This document shows, piece after piece, positions 12,196-23,989 of a stretch of 64,000 bases of DNA. A program made the translations under genes and the position numbers. The stretch comes from Rhizomys pruinosus (Eukaryota > Chordata > Mammalia > Rodentia > Spalacidae). The stretch is taken from NCBI GenBank assembly GCA_009823505.1, contig VZQC01006595.1, positions 956,472-1,020,471 on the forward strand, given 5' to 3'. Positions within the stretch are counted from its first letter, which is position 1, and each line of letters opens with the position of its first letter. The notes beneath the pieces are model-generated. The model had not been told where the DNA came from. It saw only the letters and a list, made by a program, of their open reading frames with translations, and did no database searches.

Positions 12196-12431
12196 GTATC
12201 TGGCCAAGCTGTCCTCGGTGGGCAGCATCTCTGAGGAGGAGACATGTGAGAAGCTCAAGGGCTTGATCCAGAGGCAGGTGCAGATGTGCAAGCGGAACCT
12301 GGAGGTGATGGACTCTGTGCGCCGTGGTGCCCAGCTGGCCATTGAGGAGTGCCAGTACCAGTTCCGGAACCGGCGCTGGAACTGCTCCACACTCGACTCC
12401 CTGCCTGTCTTTGGCAAAGTGGTGACTCAAG
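12196..12431 (+). CDS. Wnt4: Wnt4 coding exon 2 (residues 27-104, plus split codons)
   Basis: Wnt4 is a secreted, lipid-modified Wnt ligand that signals through Frizzled/LRP receptors and acts in kidney, female reproductive tract, gonad and adrenal development. The exon is 236 bp: one base completing Leu26, 78 codons and one base of Gly105. It starts after a CTCAG acceptor and ends at a GTGAGG donor (phase 2 in, phase 1 out), as expected for this gene. It encodes the start of the mature protein, including [16 protein letters not shown], the [13 protein letters not shown] block typical of Wnt N-terminal domains, and an N-glycosylation sequon at Asn88. No frame damage is seen. The next exon is 6 kb downstream. 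Confidence 0.97.
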
Positions 12432-12974
12432 GTGAGGGGTATGTGTAGCGGGTACAGGAGGCCAACGTGCAGCCCCAGGAGGCTAGGGAATGACATTACC
12501 AGGGCCAAGCTAGTCCTAGACAGTTCAGGGCAGAAGCCACACAGGCCCTGAGCAAGGGAATAAAACACTGTGGAGGGTCACTGGGTTATGAGAGAGCTGA
12601 GTGCCACCTCACTGCTGCTTTGTGCTCACAAGGCACTCCGTAGCGCAGCTGGTACGGGAGGAATACAAGCTAGATTGGTCCTTCTGTTCCAGAGGAGAAT
12701 GGTTTGCTGGAGAAATAAGACTGCTATGCCAGGGCTCCCCAGAAGATGGGCCACAGGCTTCAACCTGGGCTCCCCACTCCAGTCTGGTATTATCCCATCT
12801 TCATACTCACCCTTGGGTCCCAGAGCCCATTCATGGACTTGCTTACTTGACAAATCTACAGAATGCTTCGGGGGTGGCCAGCTCTGGGCCTTTGGGCTCA
12901 CAACCCACAGCAGAGAACAGACAGTCCAGCAGGGCACATCAGGAGCAGCCGCACACCTGCAGCACGGACCCAGG

Positions 12975-13120
12975 CCAGGCACTGTTTTAAGTGCTGTAAG
13001 AAAACATTAACTCATTGGCCCTTTGAGACAGGCTTCCATGTTGCAAGTGCAGATTTGGAGCCACAAAGCAGTTAAGTAACTTGCCTGCGGGTCACAGAAC
13101 TAAAAAGCAGCCGGGCCAGG
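12975..13120 (+). repeat. MIR element
   Basis: 'cactgttttaagtgctgtaa', 'taactcattggcc', 'ttaagtaacttgcctgcggg' follow MIR order. Confidence 0.7.
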
Positions 13121-14002
13121 TTGTGTGTCTGGGCAGGGTCTGCACTCTTACTGCCAGTGAACACCAGGAAGGACAGGAAGTTGGACATCTCTCCTGGCCA
13201 GAACTGGGGTGCTCAGGGAAGACTTTCCCAAGGTTTGCCCCCAGGTGAGACCAGAAACGAGAGAAGGCATTATGCCAAACAGAGGTAAGCCAGGCCCAGA
13301 GAGGGTTCTTCAGAACTGGAAGGTTCCTCGAGGCCCCAGGTCGGGCCCTTGCCCTCAGGGAGGTGCTACAAGCCAGCTGCCTCGTTCTCTCCCAAGCACA
13401 AAGCTGACAGCTGGGAACCACCAGGTCGACAGGACCCTTGGACTTGCTCAGGCAGCAGGAAGGAGTTGCCTGGGCCAACCTTTGTCTTGGCACCTGCGGG
13501 CCTGGATGGCCAAGGCCACTGGGCCCGTGGCAGACCATTCAAATGCTGTTGGAAACCAGCTGTGATAGAAATCTGGAAGCCATTCTCCTGGGAGCTGGCA
13601 GGGGCCAACAGGCATGATCACACTTGGCAAACTGCTGAACTATGCTGCTCTCCGAAAGAGGCAGACACCCGGTGAGCAGTCGGGGAGATGAAGAATGTCA
13701 CAGGGTGATAGTACAGCTGCCCAGGGCTCATAGCTGCGTTGATGAGGCCCCAGAGCCAGCCTGACTATAGATATTGTGCTCAGAGGAAACCCCTCTCACA
13801 CAACAGGCATTCAGCAAATGTGTTCTAGAGGGACTGGAAGGTGGATCCAGGGGACTTCCTGTGCTGAGCGGTCACACCGTGTCTTTGCGTATGCTGTGTC
13901 CCCTTCTCGAGCAGCTCCCCACCCGTGCCTTCCTTCCTGCGCCTCTAGTCCTTTCCTCTGGGCTTTATACCTCTATGGAATTGTTCATTCCTTTGTTATG
14001 TA

Positions 14003-14115
14003 ACACAGGCTATCTCTCCTTGAACTTGCTATATAGCCCAGGCTGGTTCCATTCCTTCAGCCTCTGCCTGCCAGGTGCTAGGGTTATGGGCCTGAACCAC
14101 CATGCCCCACCAGGC
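14003..14115 (-). repeat. Old B1-like monomer
   Basis: 'tatatagcccaggctggttc', 'cctctgcctgccaggtgcta', 'gaaccaccatgccc' in reverse B1 order, diverged. Confidence 0.6.
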
Positions 14116-14168
14116 TCTATGTTCTTGACAGGGAGACTGGTTTTTGTAACTTTTTGTTTTGAAATAAC

Positions 14169-14320
14169 TCTTTTTGGTCTTTTTGAGACAGGGTCTCCCT
14201 GTAGCCACAGCTGGCCCAGAATTCATTATCTAGACCAGGCTGGCCTGGAACTCACAGAGATCTGCCTGCCGCTGCCTTTCAAGTGCTGGGATTAAAAGCA
14301 TGCACCACCATGCTGGGCTT
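14169..14320 (-). repeat. B1 SINE
   Basis: Reverse B1 starting GGTCTTTTTGAGACAGGGTC and ending CATGCTGGGC. Confidence 0.93.
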
Positions 14321-15084
14321 GATATAATTTCATTCTTATGGAAAGTTGTAAAAATAGTATTCCTGGATGCTCATTACTAGATTCAACAACTGTATAATGT
14401 ACATATTAGCAGATCTGTCTCAACTATTTACAGAGATGCATAGGGGTTTTTTTGTGGAACCCGTCTGTGCCCACACTGCTACACCCCATCCTCTGTCACT
14501 GCACCCTAGGCTCTTGCCAGGCAATGAAGATGCCTCACGGAGCTGTTTCCTGGCACAATACCAAGCCTGGCATGGAGGACAACCAGTGGGTAACTAGTGA
14601 CAGAAAGTAGATCAAAGGACAGGACTTGAAGGACAAGGAAAGGGGAGCATGGTCAATGGGGAGCCAGCGGGTGATCTCAGGTCCCTGCGCAGCACTGCCT
14701 TCCTCACCCATGGGCAGAGTGAAGGACCAGTCCCATCAGCTAGTAGATCTAGTGGATGCTGCTCCAGACTAAAGTTGGAGTGGCCTGGGGGAGCATCCTG
14801 TCCCCTTGGAGCTAAGTCAAGGCACCATGAGACCGGGCCAGGCAGAGCAGGCAAACACCAGCCACGTCTGGAGGATGAATCTTGAGTTTTTCCCACCCGC
14901 CCACCTTCCTCTGTTTTGTATCTGGTTTTCTTCACTAGTAAAATTCCTCTTGGAACACTCTTCAATGGTCTCTACTAAGCCAGGGGAAAGGGGGCTCGTC
15001 CCTCAGAAGTCAGAGAGCAAAGGACTAGCTCTGGGAGGCCCATGGGTTTCAGGCACGCAAAGACAGGCAGTCTGCAGCAGGTGA

Positions 15085-15200
15085 CATCAAGAGCATCGTT
15101 CATTAATGGCCTACTGTATGCTGTCACCTCAGATCATCCTCATGACAGCTGTGATCTTATGTTATCCCCAAGTCACAGCTGAGAAGGATGAGGGACCTGA
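15085..15200 (+). repeat. MIR fragment
   Basis: 'ggcctactgtatgctgtcac', 'atcctcatgacagctgtgat', 'cccaagtcacagctgagaag' fit MIR. Confidence 0.6.
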
Positions 15201-16404
15201 GGATGCAAATGGGCTAGATTCTGGCCCAGCCCAGCTACGAGAGCTCGGACAAGGTCCATGCCCTCTGTGTAACCTGTTATCCTCCTTCCTGGAATGTGGG
15301 GACAAACTCAGGGTCCACCTGCTGAGAGTCCCATGAGAGTTCAGGAAAACCATGGAGCTGTGCCCATTCCCTGGCATCCATCAGGACACCCACTTGGTGC
15401 CCAGGGGTTCGCCAGGTCCAGGGCCTCCTTGCTAGCCCAACTCAGCCTCACCTGGTCTCTTCGAATGCTCCTTCCTGCTTGATCGGCTTCCCTTCCATCA
15501 TCTGGAGAGATATCACTATGGTGTGCTCTGTGGAGCCTAGGCCATAAGTCACACAGACTTCCATTCTAGTTCTCAGTCTGCCATTTGCTTCTGAAGGATC
15601 CAGGCAAACAATGAGCCTTAGGTTTTCTTCAACAGAGCAGGGCAGCAGACAACCCATTGCTAAAATTGTCACGAGCCCCAGTCAGCACATAGAAAGACCC
15701 CTGCACACTGTGCTCCTCAGAAATAACTGCTGTTGCATCTGCAAGACAGCTCTTAACCTCAACCCTGGGTAGCCTTAGCTCCTCAGAAAAGATGGCTTTG
15801 GAGCTGAACCCAAGGGACACATAGGACTCGGACTCCAAGGAGCTAAGGGACAGGGCTCTCTGGGAAAACCATCAGGAAGGAGCTAGGTATGGGAAGGGCA
15901 GATGGCGGGGTGAAAGGGGCAAAGGCTATGGGCACTCAAGAGCTCTACCTTTCCCTTGATCCAGGAAAGAAGGCAAAGACACCTCCCTCCTGCAGTAAGA
16001 ACATGATCAAGGTGAATGGAGTCTCTCCTACTTTTCCAGGGACACCCCGCCACTTTTAGCCACCCACAATGCCTTTCTGTGCCTGAGCAACCTCTGAGGA
16101 AAGCAGGTCCTTCCTAGTCCTCCAGAGATCAAGGCTCCAAAGGCTCCAGCCTGGGTACCTAGAAAGCAATAAGGAACCTCAAGGGCCACACTACTGGAGC
16201 CAAATGGCTGGAACTCAGATTCAGTAGAAGCCTGCTGGTTAGTGCACATCCTCCTGGGATCTCCTGTACCAAGATTACTGGGCTTAACCCTGCAGCAAGT
16301 AAGATCTAGGTTGACCCATGGAAACCCTACTGGCTTCAGACACAGCTAGTAGGAGATGAACCACATATGTATTTCCAATGCCTGAGGTCTCTGGGAGGCA
16401 GAAC

Positions 16405-16600
16405 AATGTCAAGGTGAAAGCTCTGAAGCCAGGCTGAGTTCAAATCCTTGCTCAATCCCTTCCTGGCTTCGTGTTGAACAAGCTGCTTCACATTTCCTCA
16501 TGTAAAGTGAGGACAAGAATCTTCTAGGGTGTTGTGAAGGCAACTAAGCTAATATACATAGGTGCTCAGACAGTGCCTGCACAGTGGGCTATCTGTAATC
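16405..16600 (-). repeat. MIR element
   Basis: Reverse MIR: 'gctctgaagccaggctgag', 'aacaagctgcttcacatttc', 'gtgttgtgaaggcaac'. Confidence 0.65.
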
Positions 16601-18179
16601 TGTTTTTGTTAATGCTTATCCCTGTCCTCCAGAGCCTCTTCCTTCAGGCAGGACCACTCACAAGCTGAAGATACTATGGTGGCCTTTAGACCCCCGAAGC
16701 AGGACAATGGGGTCTTGGAGTAGTTCCAGGAGATGAATGTTTTTAGAGAATGAAGCAGTGGTCTCCCTGAGCAACCCCATGGGAAGGTCATACCCCAAGA
16801 ACCAGTAGCACTCAGGGGCAGAAGTGAGGGGCAGCCAGATTTGGGCTAGGGGTACCTGAGCAACGGGAGGCAGAAGAGAAAGGGCCAGGCAGGGCAGAGA
16901 GCCGAGGCTGCCCACCAGTCCCATCAGTCCCATCTCCTGTCATTTCCCTCCCCCTTGGTCTTTGGGGGCAAAGATTTGTGCTGGTTCAGGCCTGGAAATA
17001 CCAGAAATACCAGAAACTGAAGTCGTCTCTCTTTGGGCGGCCACAGCATAAAACCAACCAACATGAGCCTGCTATTAACCTCAATTAACTTGGAGAAGAT
17101 TCCACCCCAGGCTGTCGAGGCTCCATTGCTCCAGCCAAGCCCCTCAGTACAAACCCAAAATGGCCAAGCAAAGAGTGGGCAGTGGAAAGGGTAGTGGGTG
17201 ATATTCCTAGCTCAAGGCCTACATCAAGAACAGGGTGTCCTGCGTGCCGGGGGCTGAGCTGCCTCCCACTCCAGCGCCTGGGCTGTCCACAGGAGGGCAC
17301 AGAGGTGGTGATTGTTCCCCTCTGACCATGGTGACTGCTCCCTAGGGCAGCTGGGAGTACAGGCCTGGGTGTCGCAGAGGTAATTGCCAACCACGGGCCC
17401 AAAGCCTGCCCCCACCACTCTTGTGGACACAGACCCTGCAGCAAGAGACAGAAGGACAGTCACAGCACACAGAGGCCCTCAGAGGGCCTCAGAGAGGAGC
17501 AAGGACCGCTGTCTGGTCACACACCCAGCCAGCACGCGCTCCGCTCACATACTGCCCCAGCTCACCCCCAGAAACAGTCTCCACAACAGCTACACCCCCA
17601 GGCACAGTTCCTAAGAGGATAAAAACATCCATTCAGGCAGGGGAGGAGAGTCGGCACCAAAATAGAATTGCTGAGCAGCCACAGGCAGGATAGAAGCACT
17701 GCAGAGGAAAGGCAGGCAGACCTATGTTGCAGAGTCCTGCTTCTATCACCGCCTGGCTGTGTGATCCAGACCAAACCCTTCCCTTCCCAGAACCTGCAGG
17801 CCAACATCTACACATAGGAAAAGGATGGAGCTAGCAGGGGCAGAAGGCTTGTGTACAACAGGCTCCTTTCATCAGCAGGAGCTGCTCTTAATAGAATTTG
17901 CTTTTCAAGTCTTAAGGAAGTTAGAAACATTGTGAACAAGGGATTCAGCCTCAGAAGATAAAGGCCCAGGTCACAGGGGAACTCCCTTAAAGCCCAGCTG
18001 GAAACAGGCTGGCAAAAGGAACAAGCTGGAGGGGCAGTGTGGCCACCTCCCAGGTGTATTCACCTCACCGCCCAGCCTGCATGGTCTTTCACAAAATTAC
18101 TTGACTACCGCTTGCCTTCTGGAGAGGCCGTGAGGACAGTGTTCTCAAAGAGCTGAGCGCATAGCCCTGAAGACGCTAG

Positions 18180-18320
18180 GCTGTTGGCTGGCTCAGCCGC
18201 TTGCTACGTGACAAGTCACCAAACCTCTGTAAAATGGGGTGGCTGTAGTTCCTGCCTCACAGGGCTGCTGGTTGGATGCACTGGTCGTCACATGTGAAAA
18301 GCCTGGAGCACAGTAAGGAG
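18180..18320 (-). repeat. MIR element upstream of Wnt4 exon 3
   Basis: 'gccgcttgctacgtgacaag', 'ctctgtaaaatgggg', 'ctcacagggctgctgg' in reverse MIR order. Confidence 0.65.
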
Positions 18321-18467
18321 GTTCAGCTACTGATGTGACCAGAACAAGGGCCTGCTCTGTGCCTCACCTGCAGGATTCCTACCTGTCTTCATCTCTGGCG
18401 CAGGCCCCATATACCTCTCCCTGTCTGCAAAGATACAAACTCAGAACTCTCCCTCTGCCTCCCACAG

Positions 18468-18599
18468 GGACTCGGGAGGCGGCCTTTGTGTATGCCATCT
18501 CTTCAGCAGGTGTGGCCTTTGCGGTGACAAGGGCGTGCAGCAGCGGAGAGCTGGAAAAGTGCGGCTGTGACCGGACAGTGCACGGGGTCAGCCCACAGG
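18468..18599 (+). CDS. Wnt4: Wnt4 coding exon 3 (residues 106-148)
   Basis: Exon of 132 bp: two bases completing Gly105, 43 codons, one base of Gly149. It is bounded by a CCCACAG acceptor and a GTAAGC donor. It encodes [17 protein letters not shown] and the following [13 protein letters not shown] segment, with conserved cysteines of the alpha-helical N-terminal Wnt domain that carries the acylated loop. Sequence and phase match mammalian Wnt4, and the frame joins cleanly to exons 2 and 4. Intron 3 is only 91 bp. Confidence 0.97.
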
Positions 18600-18690
18600 G
18601 TAAGCACATAAGAATAGGTCATCAGAGGGAGGGCAGAGGCCTGGCCCGCACTCTCCTCACTTCAGCCCTCTCTATGCCTTCCAATCCCAG
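18600..18690 (+). other. Wnt4: Wnt4 intron 3
   Basis: Very short 91-bp GT-AG intron (donor GTAAGC, acceptor ATCCCAG) splitting the Gly149 codon in phase 1. No repeat is inserted. Confidence 0.95.
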
Positions 18691-18833
18691 GCTTCCAGTG
18701 GTCAGGATGCTCGGACAACATCGCCTATGGTGTGGCCTTCTCACAGTCCTTTGTGGACGTGCGGGAAAGAAGCAAAGGGGCCTCCTCTAGCCGGGCCCTC
18801 ATGAACCTTCACAACAACGAGGCTGGCAGGAAG
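18691..18833 (+). CDS. Wnt4: Wnt4 coding exon 4 (residues 150-196)
   Basis: Exon of 143 bp: two bases completing Gly149 followed by 47 whole codons, ending phase 0 at a GTAGTG donor. It encodes [20 protein letters not shown] and ends ...[10 protein letters not shown], the conserved block just before the Wnt signature loop. All codons are open and the protein agrees with mammalian Wnt4 as I know it. The donor GTAGTG is weaker than the GTAAGC donor of exon 3 but still canonical GT. Confidence 0.97.
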
Positions 18834-19393
18834 GTAGTGTGGCACCAACCCAGCCGGCACCGGGGTAGGACAGCATGGGCACATCCCTAAACAGCCCTAC
18901 CCACACAGCAACTGGAAAAGCTCATGTTCTCACTAGGCACCTCTGAGGGCCAGGGAGGATGGGAGGGGCAAGTGTTACACAGCACTGTGAGTGGCTTCAT
19001 CCATACTTGTGCATGCATCCAGCCCTGTCACAGCTTCTGTGACAAACAGAAGAACTGGGATTTGAACACTCAGACCTTACCTGTGACACCACCTACCTTT
19101 CCGATGCCTCCTTCTAAGGTCCCCATGGAGATTAGCACAAAGGTGTACTTCCCCCTCAGGTCACCTATCCTTGTTTCCTAGGCCACTGCCCTTTACTGTA
19201 TCCTCTGGTAATTCAAGTATCCAAAGTACAGGGACAGCATCTTACCCATCCGTGCCCTGTACTGCGCGCCTCTACAACAGTGAACTTTTCGGATTCTGTA
19301 TCAGTCCTGATATGGTGTGCCCATTGGTCCCCAGGGGCCCCTGCCCATCCTCCATCCTTGCCCTGATCACTCCTCCCACCTCTTCCCCAACAG
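18834..19393 (+). other. Wnt4: Wnt4 intron 4
   Basis: 560-bp GT-AG intron between phase-0 exons 4 and 5; its acceptor is CCCCAACAG. I see no SINE or coding sequence in it. Confidence 0.93.
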
Positions 19394-19861
19394 GCCATCC
19401 TGACACACATGCGGGTGGAATGCAAGTGCCATGGGGTGTCGGGCTCCTGCGAGGTAAAGACCTGCTGGAGAGCAGTACCGCCCTTCCGCCAAGTGGGCCA
19501 CGCACTGAAGGAGAAGTTTGATGGTGCCACTGAGGTGGAACCTCGCCGTGTGGGCTCCTCCAGGGCACTGGTACCACGTAACGCACAGTTCAAGCCACAT
19601 ACTGATGAGGACCTGGTGTACCTGGAGCCCAGCCCAGACTTCTGTGAGCAGGACATACGCAGTGGTGTGCTGGGCACGAGGGGCCGCACATGCAACAAAA
19701 CGTCAAAGGCCATTGATGGCTGCGAGCTGCTGTGCTGTGGCCGAGGCTTCCACACAGCACAGGTAGAGCTGGCCGAACGCTGCAGCTGCAAGTTCCATTG
19801 GTGCTGCTTCGTCAAGTGCCGCCAGTGCCAACGGCTGGTGGAGCTCCACACATGTCGGTGA
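19394..19861 (+). CDS. Wnt4: Wnt4 terminal coding exon 5 (residues 197-351, stop TGA)
   Basis: 468 bp: 155 codons plus TGA. It begins [12 protein letters not shown] and contains the Wnt family signature [10 protein letters not shown] (residues 206-215). Ser212 in it is the site that PORCN palmitoleoylates in Wnt proteins. A second glycosylation sequon lies at Asn297. The cysteine-rich C-terminal domain includes CCGRGF (about 310-315) and FHWCCFVKC (331-339), the Frizzled-contacting finger region. The chain ends [10 protein letters not shown], giving 351 residues in total, the usual length for Wnt4. The reading frame is intact and the exon is followed directly by a long 3' UTR. Confidence 0.98.
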   Translation, partial: AILTHMRVECKCHGVSGSCEVKTCWRAVPPFRQVGHALKEKFDGATEVEPRRVGSSRALVPRNAQFKPHTDEDLVYLEPSPDFCEQDIRSGVLGTRGRTCNKTSKAIDGCELLCCGRGFHTAQVELAERCSCKFHWCCFVKCRQCQRLVELHTCR

Positions 19862-20847
19862 CTGTGCCCGGCCTGTGCCCAGCAACCACCTACATGGCCC
19901 AGGGAAGGCCAATAATTTAAACAGTCTCCCACCACCTACCCCAAGAGATACTGGTTGTATTTTTTTTTGTTTGTTTGTTTTGGTTTGGTTTTTGGGTCCT
20001 CATGTTATTTATTGCCAAAAATAGGCAGGCCATCCCAAGGGCACCACCAGGGCCTCCCCAAGCCTGAGCCTTTGTGGGTGTCACTGACCAAAGGGACTTT
20101 GTTCATGCCTCTGGCTGTCCATGTGACTACTGCTGAACTCTCAGTGTCCATTTCTTCTATGTGCAGATTCAAAAGTGAGTAAAAAAGAGTGACTATGGAC
20201 CCCCACCATCCAGGGAAACAGGCAGGCCCACAGCAGGGACAACAGGTGCCATCTTGGATTCATGTCACCTGAAGAAAAGGAGCTGGCCTTTCTCCGCCCC
20301 ACACATATCCAGAGACCCATGGCAATTTGAACCCAGAAACCCTGTCTCTTACACTCCCTAGAAAGGGAATGGACAGATACCAGGCCAAAGGCGAAGGGCT
20401 CCTTTCAGCCCGCACATGAGCAGCTGTGTTTAACTTCTGTGGCACTTTCCAGGCAGGAATCCAGGTGAAGTGAAGGCAAGAAGGCTCAGTCCCACCCCAG
20501 AGGTCGGCCTGCCTCAGTCTCCCCCTTGGAAGGGAAAATTGACCCTATTCCTCAGGCTCTTCTAGGCAGGACTGGGTTGCCATCCTGGATCAGATCCTAG
20601 CAAGTCACACCCATGTGTGAGTCACTCCTCACAGTGTTGTCCTCTGTGAAGCAGAGACTAGAAATGTCACAGAGAGAGACAGGAAAGGGCTGTTTGTACA
20701 GAGATCCCACCCTGATATCTCACTCACTTCACAGAATCTACTGAGCAAACACTGTGCCCTGGGCCTCGTCCTGGGCTATCTCTCTTGATTACATCAGTCC
20801 TGGGAACAAACATCAAGACATACATCCTCTTTATAAGAGGCAGCCGT

Positions 20848-21096
20848 TGGGGGCTGGAGAGATAGCCTAGGGGTTAAGAGCACTGACTGCTCTTGTAGAG
20901 GACCCGGGTTCAATCCCCAGCACCCACATGGTGGCTGAGAACCGTCTGTAACTCCAATTCCAGGAGAACTCCAGTTCCAGGGGAATTCGAGACCCTCTTC
21001 TGACCCTCCCGTGCATTGCACAACACGGGTGCACAGACCTACATGCAGACAGTACATTCATACACATACAAAAATAAGTAAAATTAAAAAAAAAAA
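20848..21096 (+). repeat. B2 SINE inside the Wnt4 3' UTR
   Basis: Sense-oriented young B2 with a perfect AAGAGGCAGCCGT target duplication (20835-20847, 21097-21109). Unlike its relatives its tail reads AATAAGTAAAATT, with no AATAAA. Confidence 0.95.
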
Positions 21097-22441
21097 AAGA
21101 GGCAGCCGTGCCCATCAGCTCCACGAGAGCTAGGCAGAGGCTCCTCCTCGGCCCCTCTACCCCAAGGCAGAGACACTGCAGGAACTGAGCAATGGGAAGG
21201 AGCCTCTGGCCAGGCTGGGCTGGAGCCCACATGGCTGCAAAGGGTTAGATAACAGGGTGAGGGAAAGGGGAACAGCCGGAAGGCTGGCCAGCAAAGTCTC
21301 AGAAGCTGAAGCATCTCCATCCCCAAGTCCTCATGGCCCTGAGCCCTTAGGTACTAGGATTTCTGCAAAAGAGTCCCCAAAACAGCATCAGCAGTCAGCA
21401 CCTGACCATGTGCACCAGCCAAACTGTCAAGAACCCAGCTCAGGTTTCCGTGAATAGGACACACAGACACAACTGCTTCTCAGTTGCTCCTAATCCCCAG
21501 AACTTATTATCCTCCTGGTCTCTACATTGCACCCCCATGTTGGGGCTCCAGGTTTGAGATCTTGAGCTCTAGGATCACCTCTTGGGCAAAGCCCAAGCTC
21601 TTGGCTGCTGAGCTGTATGGCTGCAAAGCCCAGGATTCTGAATATGGGCCTGTGGTTTGGGCCTCCTGGCACTGGCTCCCTCATAAAGAGGGTCAACACC
21701 CTGGGCCCTTAGCCAAGCTCTCTACTCATGGTCCATCCAAGGAAGAAGCCAGAACCAAGTGAGATGGTGGAGCCACGTTCAAATACAAGGATAATCTTGG
21801 GCAAGCTGACTCTGATATGGATGAAAGCTGAGCTGACCACAGCTACCCAGATGGGCCCACTGCTCCTCGGGTGGACTTAGCTCAGCTGCCTGCCCAGCAG
21901 CAGGGAAACTACCACCCTCTACAGCAGAGCTACCCAAAGGAAGCAGGGGAGCTGCCCCTCCACAGACAGCTGAGCTGTGGGAGCCATGGGTCCAGACTGC
22001 TTACTGCTTCAATGGACACTGTCCCAAGAAGGTGGGTACCTGAGCTCCTCGAAGCTGATCCTCCTGGTACTCTGCAGGCTGTGACCAGATGAATCAGACC
22101 ATGAGCTAGGAACCACTGCTAAGACCAAAGGGATCCATAGCCACGGGGGGAAGGGGGGTGTCTTCAGACTTACCCAGCTTCAGTCTATCTCAAATACAAA
22201 GAGCTGACACAGCTCACCACACTTGGTCATACAGGGCCTAAGAAACTGGCCAGAAGGTCCACATCCTACCTGAACCACTCTCCACTGTTCTTGTCACAAG
22301 GCAAAAGTGGTATCCTCTTGAGTCCAGAGCTGGATAAACTCCAGCTCTGGATGCTGCTACCCCACTCTGCTGCCCCTATTCTCCAGTTTTTATACAAGGT
22401 TCCTTGGCATTGTGACATCCCCATGGCATAGTCTGATGCAC

Positions 22442-22447
22442 GATAAA
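22442..22447 (+). promoter_or_regulatory. Wnt4: Candidate Wnt4 poly(A) signal (GATAAA variant)
   Basis: GATAAA is a known variant hexamer. About 40 bases later comes a run of more than ten T, a plausible U-rich downstream element. It gives a UTR of about 2.6 kb. This is inference only. Confidence 0.4.
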
Positions 22448-23775
22448 ATGATTATTTCTTTATCTGGCAATTGTAGCTGTGATTTTTTTTTTTAATAGGA
22501 GAGAGAGACTTGGAGGACATGAATAATGCAATTAGTATTTGCTAAATTAGTATTTATAAAGTTCAGATATGGGAACACCCTACCCCCCCCCCATCTGAAG
22601 AACTGGTTCGAGGTCCACAAGGACCTGCTGTCTGAAATCACACTTTCAACACAGAGGCTCAATCTACACTTTACTGAGCCATGACCAGCTATTTAAACTT
22701 TGCACTGATTGAATGGATCACCTCTTTAAAGCGTTGGTGTGGGGATGGGGGGGCTGGTGAAGCAAGTATTGATGCAAAACATGGGACAATGAACAGAACT
22801 GGATTCCTAACTGGATTCTTGGAACAAAGGTACCCAAGGCCTGTGCCAACAGGGAATTCTAGTACTACAATGGGTCAGAATAGAGAGCTTCTAAAAACAC
22901 AAGAAAAACCCTCAGCTGAGGCTCCTTGCAATGGCAGAGACCTTGGGTGGCTTCCAGGACCCCTTCCCCCATTCCATTCTAGCTGGTAAAGCCTTCATCC
23001 TTTCCAGGGGGCCCAGGGCCTATCCCTGCTCACTGATGGTATAAATACACAGCAGCCTGGGGACAGTCTTGGCTTTCCAAACACCTGCTGCCTTTAGGGA
23101 CTGAAGGAGTGTTTTCAGGATAGTGGGGGCACATGTGCCTGTGTGAAGAACAGGCAAGATGAGATCAGGGGCTGGGATGGACAGAAAGGTCTCCTCATTC
23201 TCAAATCAGTGTCAAAGGCAAGAAGGAAGACTAGTGATGTGGAAGGCCTAGGATGGCAGAGTAAAGGGGATGGTACCCATTCCCAGCCACTTCCTGGTAC
23301 TGGAAAGCTACAGGCTTGACCTCTGACTGGGGCTTGACTTCACTAGACAGAACCTTAGACAATTCACTGTTCTTTTTGGAGCTCGTTTTCTCATCTGTAT
23401 TATGAGGCTTCCTACTGACCACATTTCGTGTAAGGCTAAATACCAGAACCTATTTCTTGGAGCTGTTAAAAAAGATAGATGAATGTGAAGCTGACAAATG
23501 GTAATCCGAAGTAGGATTATCATTGTTTTTTCTCAGGAACACAAGAGGCGGTTAAGGTAGACAAGATGAAGGAGGCTGGAAAGGGGCATGAAACATCAGG
23601 GAAGTAGAGACAGCATAGAACAGGTTAGGGCTGAAGCTAGTACCCTAATCTTGTCCCCATCCCAGAGGTCAGAAGCACCCCAAACTCTCAAAGCCGAGCC
23701 CACTGGGGAGCAGAAAATCCCATGACCAGGACATGAGGGCCGCAGCCAGCAGGCTAGGGCAGAGCTGCTCAAGCA

Positions 23776-23833
23776 TGTGTGTGCGTGCATGCGTGCGTGC
23801 GTGCGCGTACACACACACACACACACACACACA
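23776..23833 (+). repeat. Compound GT/GCGT/CA microsatellite
   Basis: GTGTGTGC, then GCGTGCGT units, then (AC)n; alternating purine-pyrimidine throughout. Confidence 0.9.
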
Positions 23834-23989
23834 AAAGCAGAGTAAAGGAGCATGGTCAAAGGTGGAGATGAGAGTATCAGAGGTGTAGGGTGAAGGTAGA
23901 AGGCTTTCAGCCCAGGCTGGGTTGCGACCTGGGCAGAAGTCTTTGGAACTCAAGCCTAAAGGTCTCTGGGAGAATATGAAAATGTCTTG

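Larger units (their letters stand above)
12432..18467 (+). other. Wnt4: Wnt4 intron 2
   Basis: GT-AG intron of 6.0 kb between exons 2 and 3. It carries MIR fragments (about 12975-13120, 15085-15200, 16405-16600, 18180-18320), two B1-type elements at 14.0-14.3 kb and an unassigned repeat-free stretch around 16.93-17.12 kb with AATTAA and short tandem motifs. No coding exon is visible between the two splice sites. Confidence 0.9.
19862..22465 (+). other. Wnt4: Wnt4 3' UTR (probable extent)
   Basis: Sequence after the TGA is assigned to the 3' UTR because the terminal exon has no donor and the known mRNA has a long UTR. The end is inferred from a GATAAA hexamer at 22442-22447 followed by a T-rich stretch; no AATAAA occurs earlier in a convincing setting. 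An AU-rich ATTTATT lies near 20005 and a B2 SINE is inserted at 20848-21096. The exact end would need 3'-end reads. Confidence 0.55.

Noticed and set aside
23776..23833. Z-DNA or regulatory signal at the GT/GC/CA tract
   Set aside because: Ordinary compound microsatellite; no supporting context.
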